From DASUBN01 sp050261675 (GTDB taxonomy: Bacteria; Pseudomonadota; Gammaproteobacteria; Natronospirales; REEB76), in the NCBI GenBank assembly GCA_050261675.1, contig JBLNDO010000011.1, positions 1 through 23,808 of the forward strand: a stretch of DNA of 23,808 nucleotides, in the 5' to 3' direction. Shown in pieces: positions 1-9,388 of this stretch; within the stretch, counting starts at the first letter, position 1, and every line of letters starts with the position of its first letter. The notes under the pieces are model-generated. The model was not told where the DNA came from, ran no database searches, and saw only the letters and a list, made by a program, of their open reading frames with translations. Both the position numbers and the translations under genes were made by a program.

Positions 1-2
1 AG

Positions 3-1919
<1,917 letters not shown>

Positions 1920-1943
1920 GAAGGATCCATGATTTGAAATTGC

Positions 1944-1976
1944 GAGGCCGCCCAAAAGGGCGGCCTCTTCTTTTTT
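1944..1976 (+). terminator. Rho-independent terminator of hppA
   Basis: A perfect 10-bp stem (GAGGCCGCCC / GGGCGGCCTC) with an AAAA loop is followed by TTCTTTTTT. It starts 25 bases after the hppA stop. On the opposite strand the stem is not followed by a U-run, so it is not a convincing terminator for the converging sqr gene. Confidence 0.95.
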
Positions 1977-2001
1977 ACTACCGTAAGTCTACGTCAAGAT
2001 T

Positions 2002-3279
2002 TCAGGACGCTTTCTTCAACTGCGTGATGCCGAGGGCCTTGAGCACGTAGCGCTCGTACACGGGCTCGGTGCCGCCGCTCTTCACCTTGTGCAGGAAGTA
2101 CTTTTCGAAGGCCACCTTGGCGTAGTGCACCCACTTGCCGGTCTTCGCCCAGGTGACGTTGCGCGGCGGAATCTGCGGTAGCGCCACGAAGGCGATGCCG
2201 TCGTCCCCCATGTCTGCGAGGCAGATGGCGTTCCAGGTGGCTTCCGCCGTCTGCACCTTGCCTTTGATATCGTCGGCGATGTTGTGGACGATGGCGGAAA
2301 CCATGGACTCGATCATGTAACCGGTCTTGGGGGTGCCGGTGGCGATGGGCGTCTGCTCCACCGGCGGGATGGCCACGCACACCCCCGCGGAATACACGTT
2401 CGGGTACTTGGGGTTGCGCTGGTGCTTGTCCGCCAGCACGAAGCCGCGCGGATTGCACATTTCCTTCACCGCCGCCACCGGATCCACACCCTTGAAGGCC
2501 GGCAAGAACATCGTGAATGCTGTGGACAGCTTGTGCTCGCGCACCGGATTGCCCCGGTCGTCGTGCTCCGCCACCGTCACCTCCTTCTCGGCCACGTTCA
2601 GCACCTTGGCGTTGGTGATCCATTTGATGTGCCGCTGACGCATCTCGGACTCCAGCAGCCCCCTGGAATCGCCCACACCCCCGAGGCCCAGGTGGCCGAT
2701 ATAGGGCTCGCTGGTGACGAAGGTCATGGGCACCTTGTCGCGCAGCTTGCGCTTGCGCAGGTCCGCATCCAGGATCATGGCGAACTCGTAGGCCGGGCCG
2801 AAACAGCTCGCGCCCTGCACCGCGCCGATGACGATGGGGCCCGGCGCCTCGAGAAACCGTTCGTAGGCCGCCCAGGCCTTCTCCGCGTGATCCACGGTGC
2901 AGATGGAATGGCTGTGCCCTTCGGGCCCGAGACCCGGCACTTCCTCGAAGGCGAGCTTCGGCCCGGTGGTGATCACCAGGTAGTCGTACGGGAGGGTCTT
3001 GCCGGAGGCGAGGGAAACCTGCTTCATCTCGGGATCGACGGCGGTGACCGCCTGGGGCACGAACACGACGTGCTTGCGGGCGAGGTACCGGGCCAGCGGC
3101 ACGGTGATCTGCTTGCGCTTGCGCCAACCCACCGCCACCCAGGGATTCGAGGGCGTGAACTGGAAGTAGTCCGTGGGGTTCACCACGGTGATTTCGTGCT
3201 CCTTGCCGAGCAGGCTGCGCAGCGAATAGGCCGCCGAGATCCCGCCGATGCCGGCGCCCATGATGACGATGTGTGCCAT
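2002..3279 (-). CDS. sqr: Sulfide:quinone oxidoreductase, Acidithiobacillus-like type
   Basis: FAD-dependent flavoprotein that oxidises sulfide to sulfane sulfur/polysulfide and passes electrons to the quinone pool at the cytoplasmic membrane. The N-terminal dinucleotide fold is GAGIGG (residues 8-13). The three redox cysteines of characterised SQRs are present at residues 127 (SICTVDH), 159 (GASCFGPAYE) and 353 (NAICLADMGD), matching the Acidithiobacillus ferrooxidans enzyme in spacing and context (its C128, C160, C356). Other shared segments are DYFQFTPSNPW, ATGPKLAFE-like TTGPKLAFE, SEPYIGHLG and TPKTGYMIESMVSA. The 425-residue length is normal. The start is supported by GAGGTAA 6 bases upstream. 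An FNR-type box lies 69 bases upstream of the ATG. It is the last gene of the minus-strand sulfur block, 221 bp after the RND permease, so it probably has its own promoter. Confidence 0.95.
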   Translation of the reverse strand: MAHIVIMGAGIGGISAAYSLRSLLGKEHEITVVNPTDYFQFTPSNPWVAVGWRKRKQITVPLARYLARKHVVFVPQAVTAVDPEMKQVSLASGKTLPYDYLVITTGPKLAFEEVPGLGPEGHSHSICTVDHAEKAWAAYERFLEAPGPIVIGAVQGASCFGPAYEFAMILDADLRKRKLRDKVPMTFVTSEPYIGHLGLGGVGDSRGLLESEMRQRHIKWITNAKVLNVAEKEVTVAEHDDRGNPVREHKLSTAFTMFLPAFKGVDPVAAVKEMCNPRGFVLADKHQRNPKYPNVYSAGVCVAIPPVEQTPIATGTPKTGYMIESMVSAIVHNIADDIKGKVQTAEATWNAICLADMGDDGIAFVALPQIPPRNVTWAKTGKWVHYAKVAFEKYFLHKVKSGGTEPVYERYVLKALGITQLKKAS

Positions 3280-3347
3280 GGCTGTTTACCTCGCGAATGT
3301 CTCAAATACACTTCGTTTGATGCTCCGCCTCGCGGGCGGATCCCGCC

Positions 3348-3361
3348 TTGATCCAGGTCAA
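3348..3361 (-). promoter_or_regulatory. FNR/ANR-type box upstream of sqr
   Basis: On the minus strand the site reads TTGACCTGGATCAA, one base from the symmetric TTGAT-N4-ATCAA FNR/ANR consensus. A start site placed at -41.5 from its centre would fall near 3313 and put GAGCAT (3325-3320) at the -10 position, which is weak (3 of 6). The motif is clear; the regulator and start site are inferred. Confidence 0.6.
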
Positions 3362-3416
3362 GTGTCCCGACCCCCGGGCCACGTCCTCGTGCCACTTCGT
3401 GCGCTTGCCAGCTACG

Positions 3417-3450
3417 CCCGTTCACTCCGCGTCCATGCTTCGTGAACGGG
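3417..3450. repeat. Inverted repeat between RND permease and sqr
   Basis: CCCGTTCAC (3417-3425) and GTGAACGGG (3442-3450) form a perfect 9-bp stem with a 16-base loop, starting about 50 bases beyond the permease stop. No T-run follows on either strand, so it is not a standard intrinsic terminator. It could be an mRNA 3'-stabilising or processing hairpin. Apart from this and the FNR-type box, I see nothing else in the 221-bp gap. Confidence 0.5.
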
Positions 3451-3500
3451 TCCGGCCCGCACATCCTTTGCGGTCGCTCGCGGCTTAGCCGCTCGCCCTG

Positions 3501-6500
3501 CTACGCTGGCAAGTCCAGGGCGGGCTTTCCTGCCCGCCCGCGCGCCGCTTCGCGGCGCGCCCACCAGAAATAAACCAGTGGAATGACGAACAGGGTCAGC
3601 AGCGTGGACGCGAAGGTGCCGAAGATCAGCGAAATGGCGAGACCGCCGAACACCGGATCGCTCACCATGACGATGGATGCGGAGATGATGGCGAGCGCCG
3701 TGAGCAGGATGGGCCGGAAGCGCACCGCCCCCGCCTCCATGACCGCCGTCGCCAGGGGGTGGCCCTGCTTGAGGTAGTCCAGGATGAAATCCATGAGCAG
3801 CAGCGAGTTGCGCACCACGATGCCGGCGAGGGCGATCACGCCGATCATGGAGGTGGCCGTGAACGGCTGGTGGAGCAGCCAATGCCCCGGGAACACGCCC
3901 ACCAGGGTCAGGGGAATGGCGCCCATGACGATGAGCGGCATGAAAAACGACTGGTAGTAAGCCGCCAGCAGGAGATAGATGAACACCAGCGCCACGATGA
4001 AGGCGGAACCGAGGTCCCGGAACACGTCCAGCGTCAGGCGCATTTCCCCGTCCCAGCTCAGCTGGTAGCGGGACACGTCGTCGGGCGTGGCCGCCGTGAA
4101 TCCCAGGTTGCCCGCGTGCAGCGTCGCGCCCTCCGGCGGTCCGGCACCGTCGAGTTTTTCCTGCAGGGCCAGCACGGCGTTCACCGGGCTGCCGGAGAGG
4201 GTCTCGCCGCTCACGTACACCACCGGATGCTGGTCCTTGCTGTAGAACGGCTTCTGCAGCACCCGCTCCTCCACACTCACCACGCTGCCGAGCGGTACGG
4301 TGCGGCCGTTGGCGGCGGTGACACGCAGGTCCATCACCTGACGGATGAACCCCCGCTCACCCTGGGGCACGCGGACCCGCACCGCCACGGGCTCGCGGGC
4401 ATCGTCCACGTGCAGCATGCCGAGCTTGAAGCCGGCGAGGTAATCGTGGAGCGTGCGCGCCACCGAGGCGGCCTGCACGCCCGCGAGCGCGGCCCGCGCC
4501 GGATCCACCACCACGCGGAATTCGTCCGCGTCTTCGGTCACCGAATCGTCCGCGTTGATCATGCCGTAGGTATGCTGGAAAGCCTCACGCACATAGGCGG
4601 CGTTGCGCCGCAGCACCTCATAATCCGGGCCGTAGAGTTCCGCCAGCACCTGGGCACGCACCGGCGGTCCGGGCGGCGTCTCGTAGAGCTTGATGCGGGT
4701 ACCGGGATACTCCGCCGCCAGCGCCGCAAGACCGGGTTCCAGTTGCTGTGCCAGGGCGTGTGAACCCGGCTGCTCTTCCTTGGGCACTAGGTTCACGCGT
4801 ATCTGGGCGAAGTTGTGCCCGCCCCGCAGAGGATCGCCGCGCACCAGGGCGGCGAAATCCGCCGGCGCCGGGTTGCCGATGAATGCCTGGAAATCCTTCA
4901 CATACGCCGTGCCCGAGAGCAGCGCCCCCACGCGCCGCGCCACCTCGTCGGTGGCGGCGAGCGGCGTGCCCGCCGGGGTATCCACTTCCAGCAGGAAGGT
5001 GCTGGTGTTGTCGTCGGGAAGCATCTTGAGGGCCACACCCCCGAAGCTCACCGGCCCGTCGATGCCGCGCGGGCGAACGAACTGCCACAGGGGCTGCAGC
5101 ATGGCGAGCAGGAGCAGGGCCGCGACCGTTCCCACGAACAGTCGGCGGCGGCGCGACGAATCCATGAGCGGTTGCATCGCCCGCAGATAAAGGCCGCGCA
5201 GCCGGTCGGCCTTCGTCTCCCCTTTCTCCTCCAGCGTCGGTTCGCGCAATTCGCGCATCACCGCGGCCGCCTTGCCGCGCAGCCAGCGGCGCGCCACCCA
5301 GGGCACCACCACGTAGGCGGTGGCCAGCGACACCAACATGGCCACCGGGGCGTTGATGGGGATGGGCCGCATGAACGGCCCCATCATGCCGCTCACGAAA
5401 GCCATGGGGATGAAGGCCAGGATCACCGCCAGCGTGGCGATGTTGGTGGGCCGGCCGATCTCGTTGGTGGCGAGCACCAGCCGTTCCCGGAATCCCAGCC
5501 GGCCGCCCTGGTGCAGGCGCCGGTGGATGTTCTCAATCACCACGATGGCGTCGTCCACCAGGAGACCGAGGGACAGGATCAGCGCGAACAGCGTGATGCG
5601 GTTGATGGTCTGGCCGATGACCCATCCGACCCCCAGCACCACCCCCAGCACCAGCGGCACCGTGAGGGTGACGATGGAAGCCTCGCGCCAGCCGAGGAAC
5701 ACCAGGAGGATCAATGCCACGGAGAACACCGCCACCCCCAAGTGCTCGATGAGGGTGTTCACCGCCTCGTTGGCCTTGGCGCCGTCGTCACGGGTCACCG
5801 TCACGTCCACGCCTTGGGGGATGGCGCGCAGCTCCAGCTCGTTGAGTTTGGAGAGCACCGCATCCGCCACGTCCACGGCGTTGGCGCCGGCGCGCTTATC
5901 GATGGCGAGCGTCACCGCCGGGTCGAGCGCGTGTTTCGCCTCTCCGCCCACCGCCCCCGGGCCCAGGCCGATCCAGGAATATTGCTCCGGCTCCTCCGGT
6001 CCGTCCTCGATCCTCGCGACGTCCTTGAGGTACACCGGCTTGCCGTTGGGCGTGCCCACGATCACGTTCCCCACGTCCGCGGCGTCGCCCAGCACACCGG
6101 ACACGCGCACCGTGCTCTCGCGGCCGCCGCTCGTGAGCTCGCTGCCGGGCAGCGCCACGTTGGCGGCACCCAGCTCGGCTTCCACCGTGTCCAGCGCCAG
6201 CCCGGTGGAGGCAAGACGGCCGGCGTCAATGTAGGCGGTGACGGTGCGCGGTGTGCCACCCACGATCTGGGTGTCGCCCACGTCGGGCAGTGCGCGCAAG
6301 GGCTCCAGGAGGCGCAGCGCCAAGTCCCGGAGATCGCCCTGGGTCAGCTTCGCCGAACTCAGGGTGACGGTCACGATGGGTGCGTCGTTGATGCCGATGG
6401 ACTTCACCAGCGGCGGGCTCACGCCCGGCGGCAAGCGGTCCAGGTTGCGGTTGATCTGGTTGTAGAGCTTGACGAGGCTCTTCTCCTCGTCCTCCCCCAC

Positions 6501-6824
6501 CTTGAACTGTACCGTCACCACGCCGAGATCGTCCGCGGCGTAGCCATAGGTGTGGTCCACCCCGGGCAGGGCCGCGAGCAGCGCTTCCAGCGGCTTGACC
6601 ACCTGGTTCTGCACTTCCGGGGCGGTGGCACCCTGGAATGAGACCAGCACGTTGGCGGCCGGCACGCTGATTTCCGGGTTGTACATGCGCGCCGTCGAGG
6701 CCACCGCCATGAGACCGAACAGCGCGGCGCCCAGCATCAGGAGCACGGTGATCTTGGAATCGATGAAGAGGCGCGTCAGCCGCCCGACGGCGTTCAGCTT
6801 CTCCGCCTCATGGGCCGGCTTCAT
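3501..6824 (-). CDS. RND-family efflux transporter permease (AcrB-like)
   Basis: Inner-membrane proton-driven efflux pump subunit of the hydrophobic/amphiphilic RND class. The 1107-residue length is slightly longer than AcrB. It shows the usual plan: an N-terminal membrane helix (about 24-43), a large periplasmic porter loop, a membrane helix block from about 360, a second periplasmic loop from about 600, and a C-terminal helix block. The proton-relay aspartate pair lies in LGLLVDDAIVVIENIHRRL (D424, D425). The start ATG overlaps the stop of the adaptor gene as ATGA (6821-6824), so the two are translationally coupled. No outer-membrane channel gene lies in this operon; the tolC at 18.6 kb is a candidate partner. 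Substrate cannot be read from sequence. The context (persulfide-type sensor, DUF2892, sqr, Blh) suggests a sulfur-linked substrate, which is inference. Confidence 0.93.
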   Translation of the reverse strand: MKPAHEAEKLNAVGRLTRLFIDSKITVLLMLGAALFGLMAVASTARMYNPEISVPAANVLVSFQGATAPEVQNQVVKPLEALLAALPGVDHTYGYAADDLGVVTVQFKVGEDEEKSLVKLYNQINRNLDRLPPGVSPPLVKSIGINDAPIVTVTLSSAKLTQGDLRDLALRLLEPLRALPDVGDTQIVGGTPRTVTAYIDAGRLASTGLALDTVEAELGAANVALPGSELTSGGRESTVRVSGVLGDAADVGNVIVGTPNGKPVYLKDVARIEDGPEEPEQYSWIGLGPGAVGGEAKHALDPAVTLAIDKRAGANAVDVADAVLSKLNELELRAIPQGVDVTVTRDDGAKANEAVNTLIEHLGVAVFSVALILLVFLGWREASIVTLTVPLVLGVVLGVGWVIGQTINRITLFALILSLGLLVDDAIVVIENIHRRLHQGGRLGFRERLVLATNEIGRPTNIATLAVILAFIPMAFVSGMMGPFMRPIPINAPVAMLVSLATAYVVVPWVARRWLRGKAAAVMRELREPTLEEKGETKADRLRGLYLRAMQPLMDSSRRRRLFVGTVAALLLLAMLQPLWQFVRPRGIDGPVSFGGVALKMLPDDNTSTFLLEVDTPAGTPLAATDEVARRVGALLSGTAYVKDFQAFIGNPAPADFAALVRGDPLRGGHNFAQIRVNLVPKEEQPGSHALAQQLEPGLAALAAEYPGTRIKLYETPPGPPVRAQVLAELYGPDYEVLRRNAAYVREAFQHTYGMINADDSVTEDADEFRVVVDPARAALAGVQAASVARTLHDYLAGFKLGMLHVDDAREPVAVRVRVPQGERGFIRQVMDLRVTAANGRTVPLGSVVSVEERVLQKPFYSKDQHPVVYVSGETLSGSPVNAVLALQEKLDGAGPPEGATLHAGNLGFTAATPDDVSRYQLSWDGEMRLTLDVFRDLGSAFIVALVFIYLLLAAYYQSFFMPLIVMGAIPLTLVGVFPGHWLLHQPFTATSMIGVIALAGIVVRNSLLLMDFILDYLKQGHPLATAVMEAGAVRFRPILLTALAIISASIVMVSDPVFGGLAISLIFGTFASTLLTLFVIPLVYFWWARREAARGRAGKPALDLPA

Positions 6825-7855
6825 GAGGCACCGCCCGCTCCCGCGATGCGCGTGCCGTTGCCAACGTCAGCCGCCGGAGCGACCACGATGCGCTCACCGG
6901 CGGAAAGGCCCGACTGGATATCGACGCCGCCGTCCGCCGGCGCGCCGGGCCTCACCAAACGGAAGCGTGCGCGGCCCTCCGCGTCCACCACGAACACGCC
7001 GGTGATGCCGGCCCGCTCGGTGAGTGCGCTCGCGGGAATACGCACCCGTGGTTCGAACCCGGTAGGTATATCGAGCTTCACATAGCGGCCGCTCATGAGC
7101 CCGCTGCCGGTGGGCACGCTCACACGGATGAGATGGGTGTGGGTCTGGGAATCCGCCGCCTCCACCTTGGACTGCAGCGTGCCGGTGAAACTCTTTTCTT
7201 CCGTGGCGAAGGGCACCGCCTCGCCCACCTTGAGTGCGGCATAGAGCTCATCCGGCACGTAGCTCTGCACTTCAAGCGTGCGCTCGTCTTCCAACACCAG
7301 GAGCGGCTTGCCCGGGGTGGCGAGATCCCCTTGGTCGGAGAGCTTCTCCACGATGACACCGGCAAACGGTGCATGTATATCCGCGTAACCGACCGCGGAC
7401 TGGGCCATCTGCAGTGCTGCCTTCGCCGTGGTGTACTGACGGGTGGCGTCGTCCAACTGCACCCGGGTCGCCACCCCTTTCGAGTAGAGATTGGTGGCGC
7501 GCTGATAGTTGACTTCCGCCTCGTCGAATACCGCTTGGGCCTGCTGCAGATTGCCGGTGACGTCGCTGGCGTCGATCTCCAGGAGCGCTTGTCCCGCCTG
7601 TACCCGGTCGCCTGCCTGCACATTGACACTGCGCACGTAACCCATGAGACGCGAGGCGATTTCCGCGCGACGCAGGGAGACCACCGTGCCCGGCACCACG
7701 GCATAGGCCTGAGCAGGGCGTTCCTGCACCGTGAGAGTCTGGGCGGCGATGCCGGGCCCGGCATCGTCGGATGCGGTGCCGCGGTCCGCGTGACAACCGG
7801 CCATGAAGAGCGCTGCGGCGGCAAAACCCAGGATGGCGGTGCGCGGCGTCATCAC
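6821..7855 (-). CDS. RND efflux periplasmic adaptor (membrane fusion protein), probable lipoprotein
   Basis: HlyD/AcrA-type adaptor bridging the RND permease and an outer-membrane channel. The N-terminus has a hydrophobic signal ending FMAGC, with Cys21 as the probable lipidated residue. The split lipoyl domain is seen as VQAGDRVQAGQALLEID and HAPFAGVIVEKLSDQGD. Between the halves lies an alpha-helical hairpin rich in Gln/Ala/Glu (about residues 95-150), followed by a beta-barrel domain (TLEVQSYVPDELYAAL) and a C-terminal membrane-proximal domain. The coordinates use a GTG start with GGAG 8 bases upstream; an ATG immediately follows at 7852 and is equally plausible. It lies 4 bases after the ArsR-family gene and overlaps the permease start by 4 bases, so it is an operon member. 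Confidence 0.93.
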   Translation of the reverse strand: MMTPRTAILGFAAAALFMAGCHADRGTASDDAGPGIAAQTLTVQERPAQAYAVVPGTVVSLRRAEIASRLMGYVRSVNVQAGDRVQAGQALLEIDASDVTGNLQQAQAVFDEAEVNYQRATNLYSKGVATRVQLDDATRQYTTAKAALQMAQSAVGYADIHAPFAGVIVEKLSDQGDLATPGKPLLVLEDERTLEVQSYVPDELYAALKVGEAVPFATEEKSFTGTLQSKVEAADSQTHTHLIRVSVPTGSGLMSGRYVKLDIPTGFEPRVRIPASALTERAGITGVFVVDAEGRARFRLVRPGAPADGGVDIQSGLSAGERIVVAPAADVGNGTRIAGAGGAS

Positions 7856-7859
7856 GGGC

Positions 7860-8219
7860 TCAGCTCCGTGCCGCGCCAGGCACGGCGCAGCAGAAATTGT
7901 CGTAGAGCACCCGGATGATCTCCAGGGAGGGCCCCGGTTTCACGGAGTAATACACCGTCTGGCCTTCGCGGCGAGTGCCCACGAGGCCCTCGTGGCGCAA
8001 CACCGCCAGATGCTGGGACAGGGCCGATTGGGCCAGCGGAACCTTCTCCAGCAGCTGGCTCACGGACTTCTCGCCCTGTACCAGGCTGCAGAGCACCATC
8101 AGACGGTGCTCGCTCGCCATGGCGCGCAGCAGCGCGCTCGCCTCTCCGGCATGCTTCTCCATGTCCCGGGAATTGAACTTCGCCGGTTTGAGCACGCGGG
8201 CCGTCTGGCGCTTGCTCAC
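7860..8219 (-). CDS. ArsR/SmtB-family repressor, SqrR/BigR-like persulfide sensor
   Basis: Dimeric winged-helix regulator. The family core runs from LLRAMASEHRLMVLCSL (residues 30-46) through the recognition helix region LAQSALSQHLAVLRHEGLV to the wing TRREGQTVYYSV. Cysteines at 44 and 110 are separated by exactly 66 residues, the spacing of the dithiol pair in Rhodobacter SqrR (C41/C107) and Xylella BigR (C42/C108), which form a tetrasulfide bridge with persulfides. A third cysteine (111) is adjacent. The metal-binding CxC motif of arsenic/cadmium sensors is absent. The start is GTG, overlapping the DUF2892 stop as GTGA; an internal ATG at residue 20 is an alternative and keeps the cysteine spacing. 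Its probable operator is the inverted repeat upstream of the operon. The family is certain; the persulfide-sensing role is strong inference. Confidence 0.9.
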   Translation of the reverse strand: MSKRQTARVLKPAKFNSRDMEKHAGEASALLRAMASEHRLMVLCSLVQGEKSVSQLLEKVPLAQSALSQHLAVLRHEGLVGTRREGQTVYYSVKPGPSLEIIRVLYDNFCCAVPGAARS

Positions 8220-8443
8220 TTGGGTGCCTCAGCGGCACCGCCTGGGAACGCGGCACCGGGTTTGACGTCGAGCTTCGCGAGCAGCTTCGCCAGCGGGCAG
8301 AACCCGGTGAACGAGGACTGCAGCATGTTGGCGCCCACGAAGGCGGTGAGCAGCAACCACCAGGGGCTCACCCACCAGCCGAGCGCCAGGCTCGCCAGGA
8401 TCATGACCCCGGCGAAGCGGAATACCAGTTTGTCGATGTTCAT
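8216..8443 (-). CDS. DUF2892 / YgaP-type small membrane protein
   Basis: A 75-residue protein with two hydrophobic helices (about residues 8-24 and 26-42) followed by the family signature FTGFCPLAKLLAKL, with a conserved Cys at 49. The same domain forms the membrane anchor of the rhodanese YgaP and often sits next to ArsR-type regulators and sulfur-transfer genes. Its biochemical role is not established. The start is supported by AAGGAG 8 bases upstream. It is the first gene after the promoter/operator region, and its stop overlaps the ArsR-family start. The C-terminal tail is Ala/Pro/Gly rich. Confidence 0.88.
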   Translation of the reverse strand: MNIDKLVFRFAGVMILASLALGWWVSPWWLLLTAFVGANMLQSSFTGFCPLAKLLAKLDVKPGAAFPGGAAEAPK

Positions 8444-8478
8444 GGCCTCTTCTCCTTGTCCGGGGGCGTCCCGGGTTT

Positions 8479-8510
8479 ATATATTAGTATATTCTAATCT
8501 TCTAATATAT
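8479..8510. promoter_or_regulatory. AT-rich inverted-repeat operator, probable SqrR/BigR-like site
   Basis: ATATATTAG (8479-8487) and CTAATATAT (8502-8510) are a perfect 9-bp inverted repeat with a 14-base spacer. A nested repeat ATTAG-N6-CTAAT lies at 8483-8498, and TTCTAAT is directly repeated at 8492-8498 and 8500-8506. The element is a sharp AT island in GC-rich DNA and covers the -10 and spacer of the promoter at 8486-8513. Its position and symmetry fit autorepression by the ArsR-family protein encoded two genes downstream. The binding protein is inferred. Confidence 0.72.
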
Positions 8511-8513
8511 CAA
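8486..8513 (-). promoter_or_regulatory. Sigma70-type promoter of the DUF2892-arsR-RND operon
   Basis: On the minus strand, TTGATA (8513-8508) is followed after 16 bases by TATACT (8491-8486). The predicted start lies near 8479, leaving about a 35-base leader before the ATG at 8443. The operator inverted repeat overlaps the -10 and spacer, an arrangement expected for repression by steric exclusion. Confidence 0.65.
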
Positions 8514-8557
8514 GCCTCGCGATAGTGGAATCTTCTGCCGCACAGGAAATACACGCC

Positions 8558-8571
8558 CTGACCTGGATCAA
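8558..8571 (-). promoter_or_regulatory. FNR/ANR-type box upstream of the DUF2892 operon
   Basis: On the minus strand this reads TTGATCCAGGTCAG, the same core as the boxes upstream of sqr and of the DUF6763-like gene. Its centre is about 85 bases upstream of the start predicted from the promoter at 8486-8513. It could alternatively serve a separate promoter with GAAGAT at 8535-8530. It lies just after the CPBP stop codon. Confidence 0.5.
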
Positions 8572-8594
8572 GGGAAAAAGAAGCCGGCGGATGC

Positions 8595-9344
8595 TCAGCC
8601 GAAAAGGGTGTTGATTAGATTCACAAAGTTGTGGAACAGCACGCCGGGCCAGACGCTGCCGGTACGCTCCCGGAGCCAGGCCAGTACCACCCCCGTGAGC
8701 ACCGGGAAGATCATGCCGCTCCAGTAGATGTGGAAGTCGCCGAAGGATGTGGCGTCGATGCCGTGCAGGAAACCGAACATAGCGGTGACGATGACGAAGC
8801 CCCAGCCCAAGCGGATGCCGGCGAACTTCCAGGGCCGTCCGAAGGCTTCGTTGAGGAGCGCGAGCAGCACGCCCCGGTAGGCGAATTCCTCGGCGAGGCC
8901 CGGCATGGTGCCTTCGTATACGTAGGCAGGCAGGTCCGCACCGAACTTGGGGTGCCCGCCGGCCAGATAAAGCAGCAGCGGCACCATGACGAGGACGTAC
9001 AGCAGGCACGTGTAACCGAGGATGCGCCAGCTCCGCGGCTCCCGCGGCAGCGTGAGCCCGATTTTGGCCGGGGCAAAGGCGGTCACACTGAACGCCAACA
9101 GCACGGGCCAGGCGGTCTCGAGGACCTTGCCCTGCCAGTTGTAATGGCCCCAGGACGGGATAAACACGGCGAGCTTGAACAGCCAGATGCAGGCCATGTC
9201 CAGCACGAAGAATGCCACGAACAAGAGCGCCGGCCGCAAACCCGGACGCGGCTTCGTCAGCCCATAGGCCGCGGCGAAGAACGGCACCAGAAATGCGAGG
9301 TTGATCGCTGAGGCGGCAAGCAACCGCATCAGATAGGCTTCCAT
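8595..9344 (-). CDS. CPBP-family intramembrane metalloprotease (CAAX/Abi type)
   Basis: A multi-pass membrane protein of 249 residues with the three signatures of the Rce1/CPBP (Abi) family: AEEFAYRG (Glu152, Glu153, Arg157), FGFLH (Phe190 to His194) and HNFVN (His238 to Asn242). Members cleave prenylated or other membrane substrates, or act in bacteriocin self-immunity; the substrate here is unknown. The start follows AGGGA 6 bases upstream. It begins 44 bases after the persulfide dioxygenase stop and is probably co-transcribed with it. Its stop lies 151 bp before the DUF2892 start, in a gap that holds the operon promoter. A role in regulated proteolysis of the sulfur module is speculation. 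Confidence 0.88.
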   Translation of the reverse strand: MEAYLMRLLAASAINLAFLVPFFAAAYGLTKPRPGLRPALLFVAFFVLDMACIWLFKLAVFIPSWGHYNWQGKVLETAWPVLLAFSVTAFAPAKIGLTLPREPRSWRILGYTCLLYVLVMVPLLLYLAGGHPKFGADLPAYVYEGTMPGLAEEFAYRGVLLALLNEAFGRPWKFAGIRLGWGFVIVTAMFGFLHGIDATSFGDFHIYWSGMIFPVLTGVVLAWLRERTGSVWPGVLFHNFVNLINTLFG

Positions 9345-9388
9345 TTTTGATCCCTTTTATCGCGTTCGTCGACGGCGGACTATGCTCG

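Noticed and set aside
1944..1967. Possible terminator for sqr on the minus strand using the hppA hairpin
   Set aside because: The stem is symmetric but on the minus strand it is followed by GCAATTTC and not a U-run. The sqr termination point remains unknown.
4815..6641. 608-codon open frame antisense to the RND permease
   Set aside because: Composition dominated by His, Gln, Arg and Gly, with no recognisable motif; the opposite strand encodes a complete RND permease.
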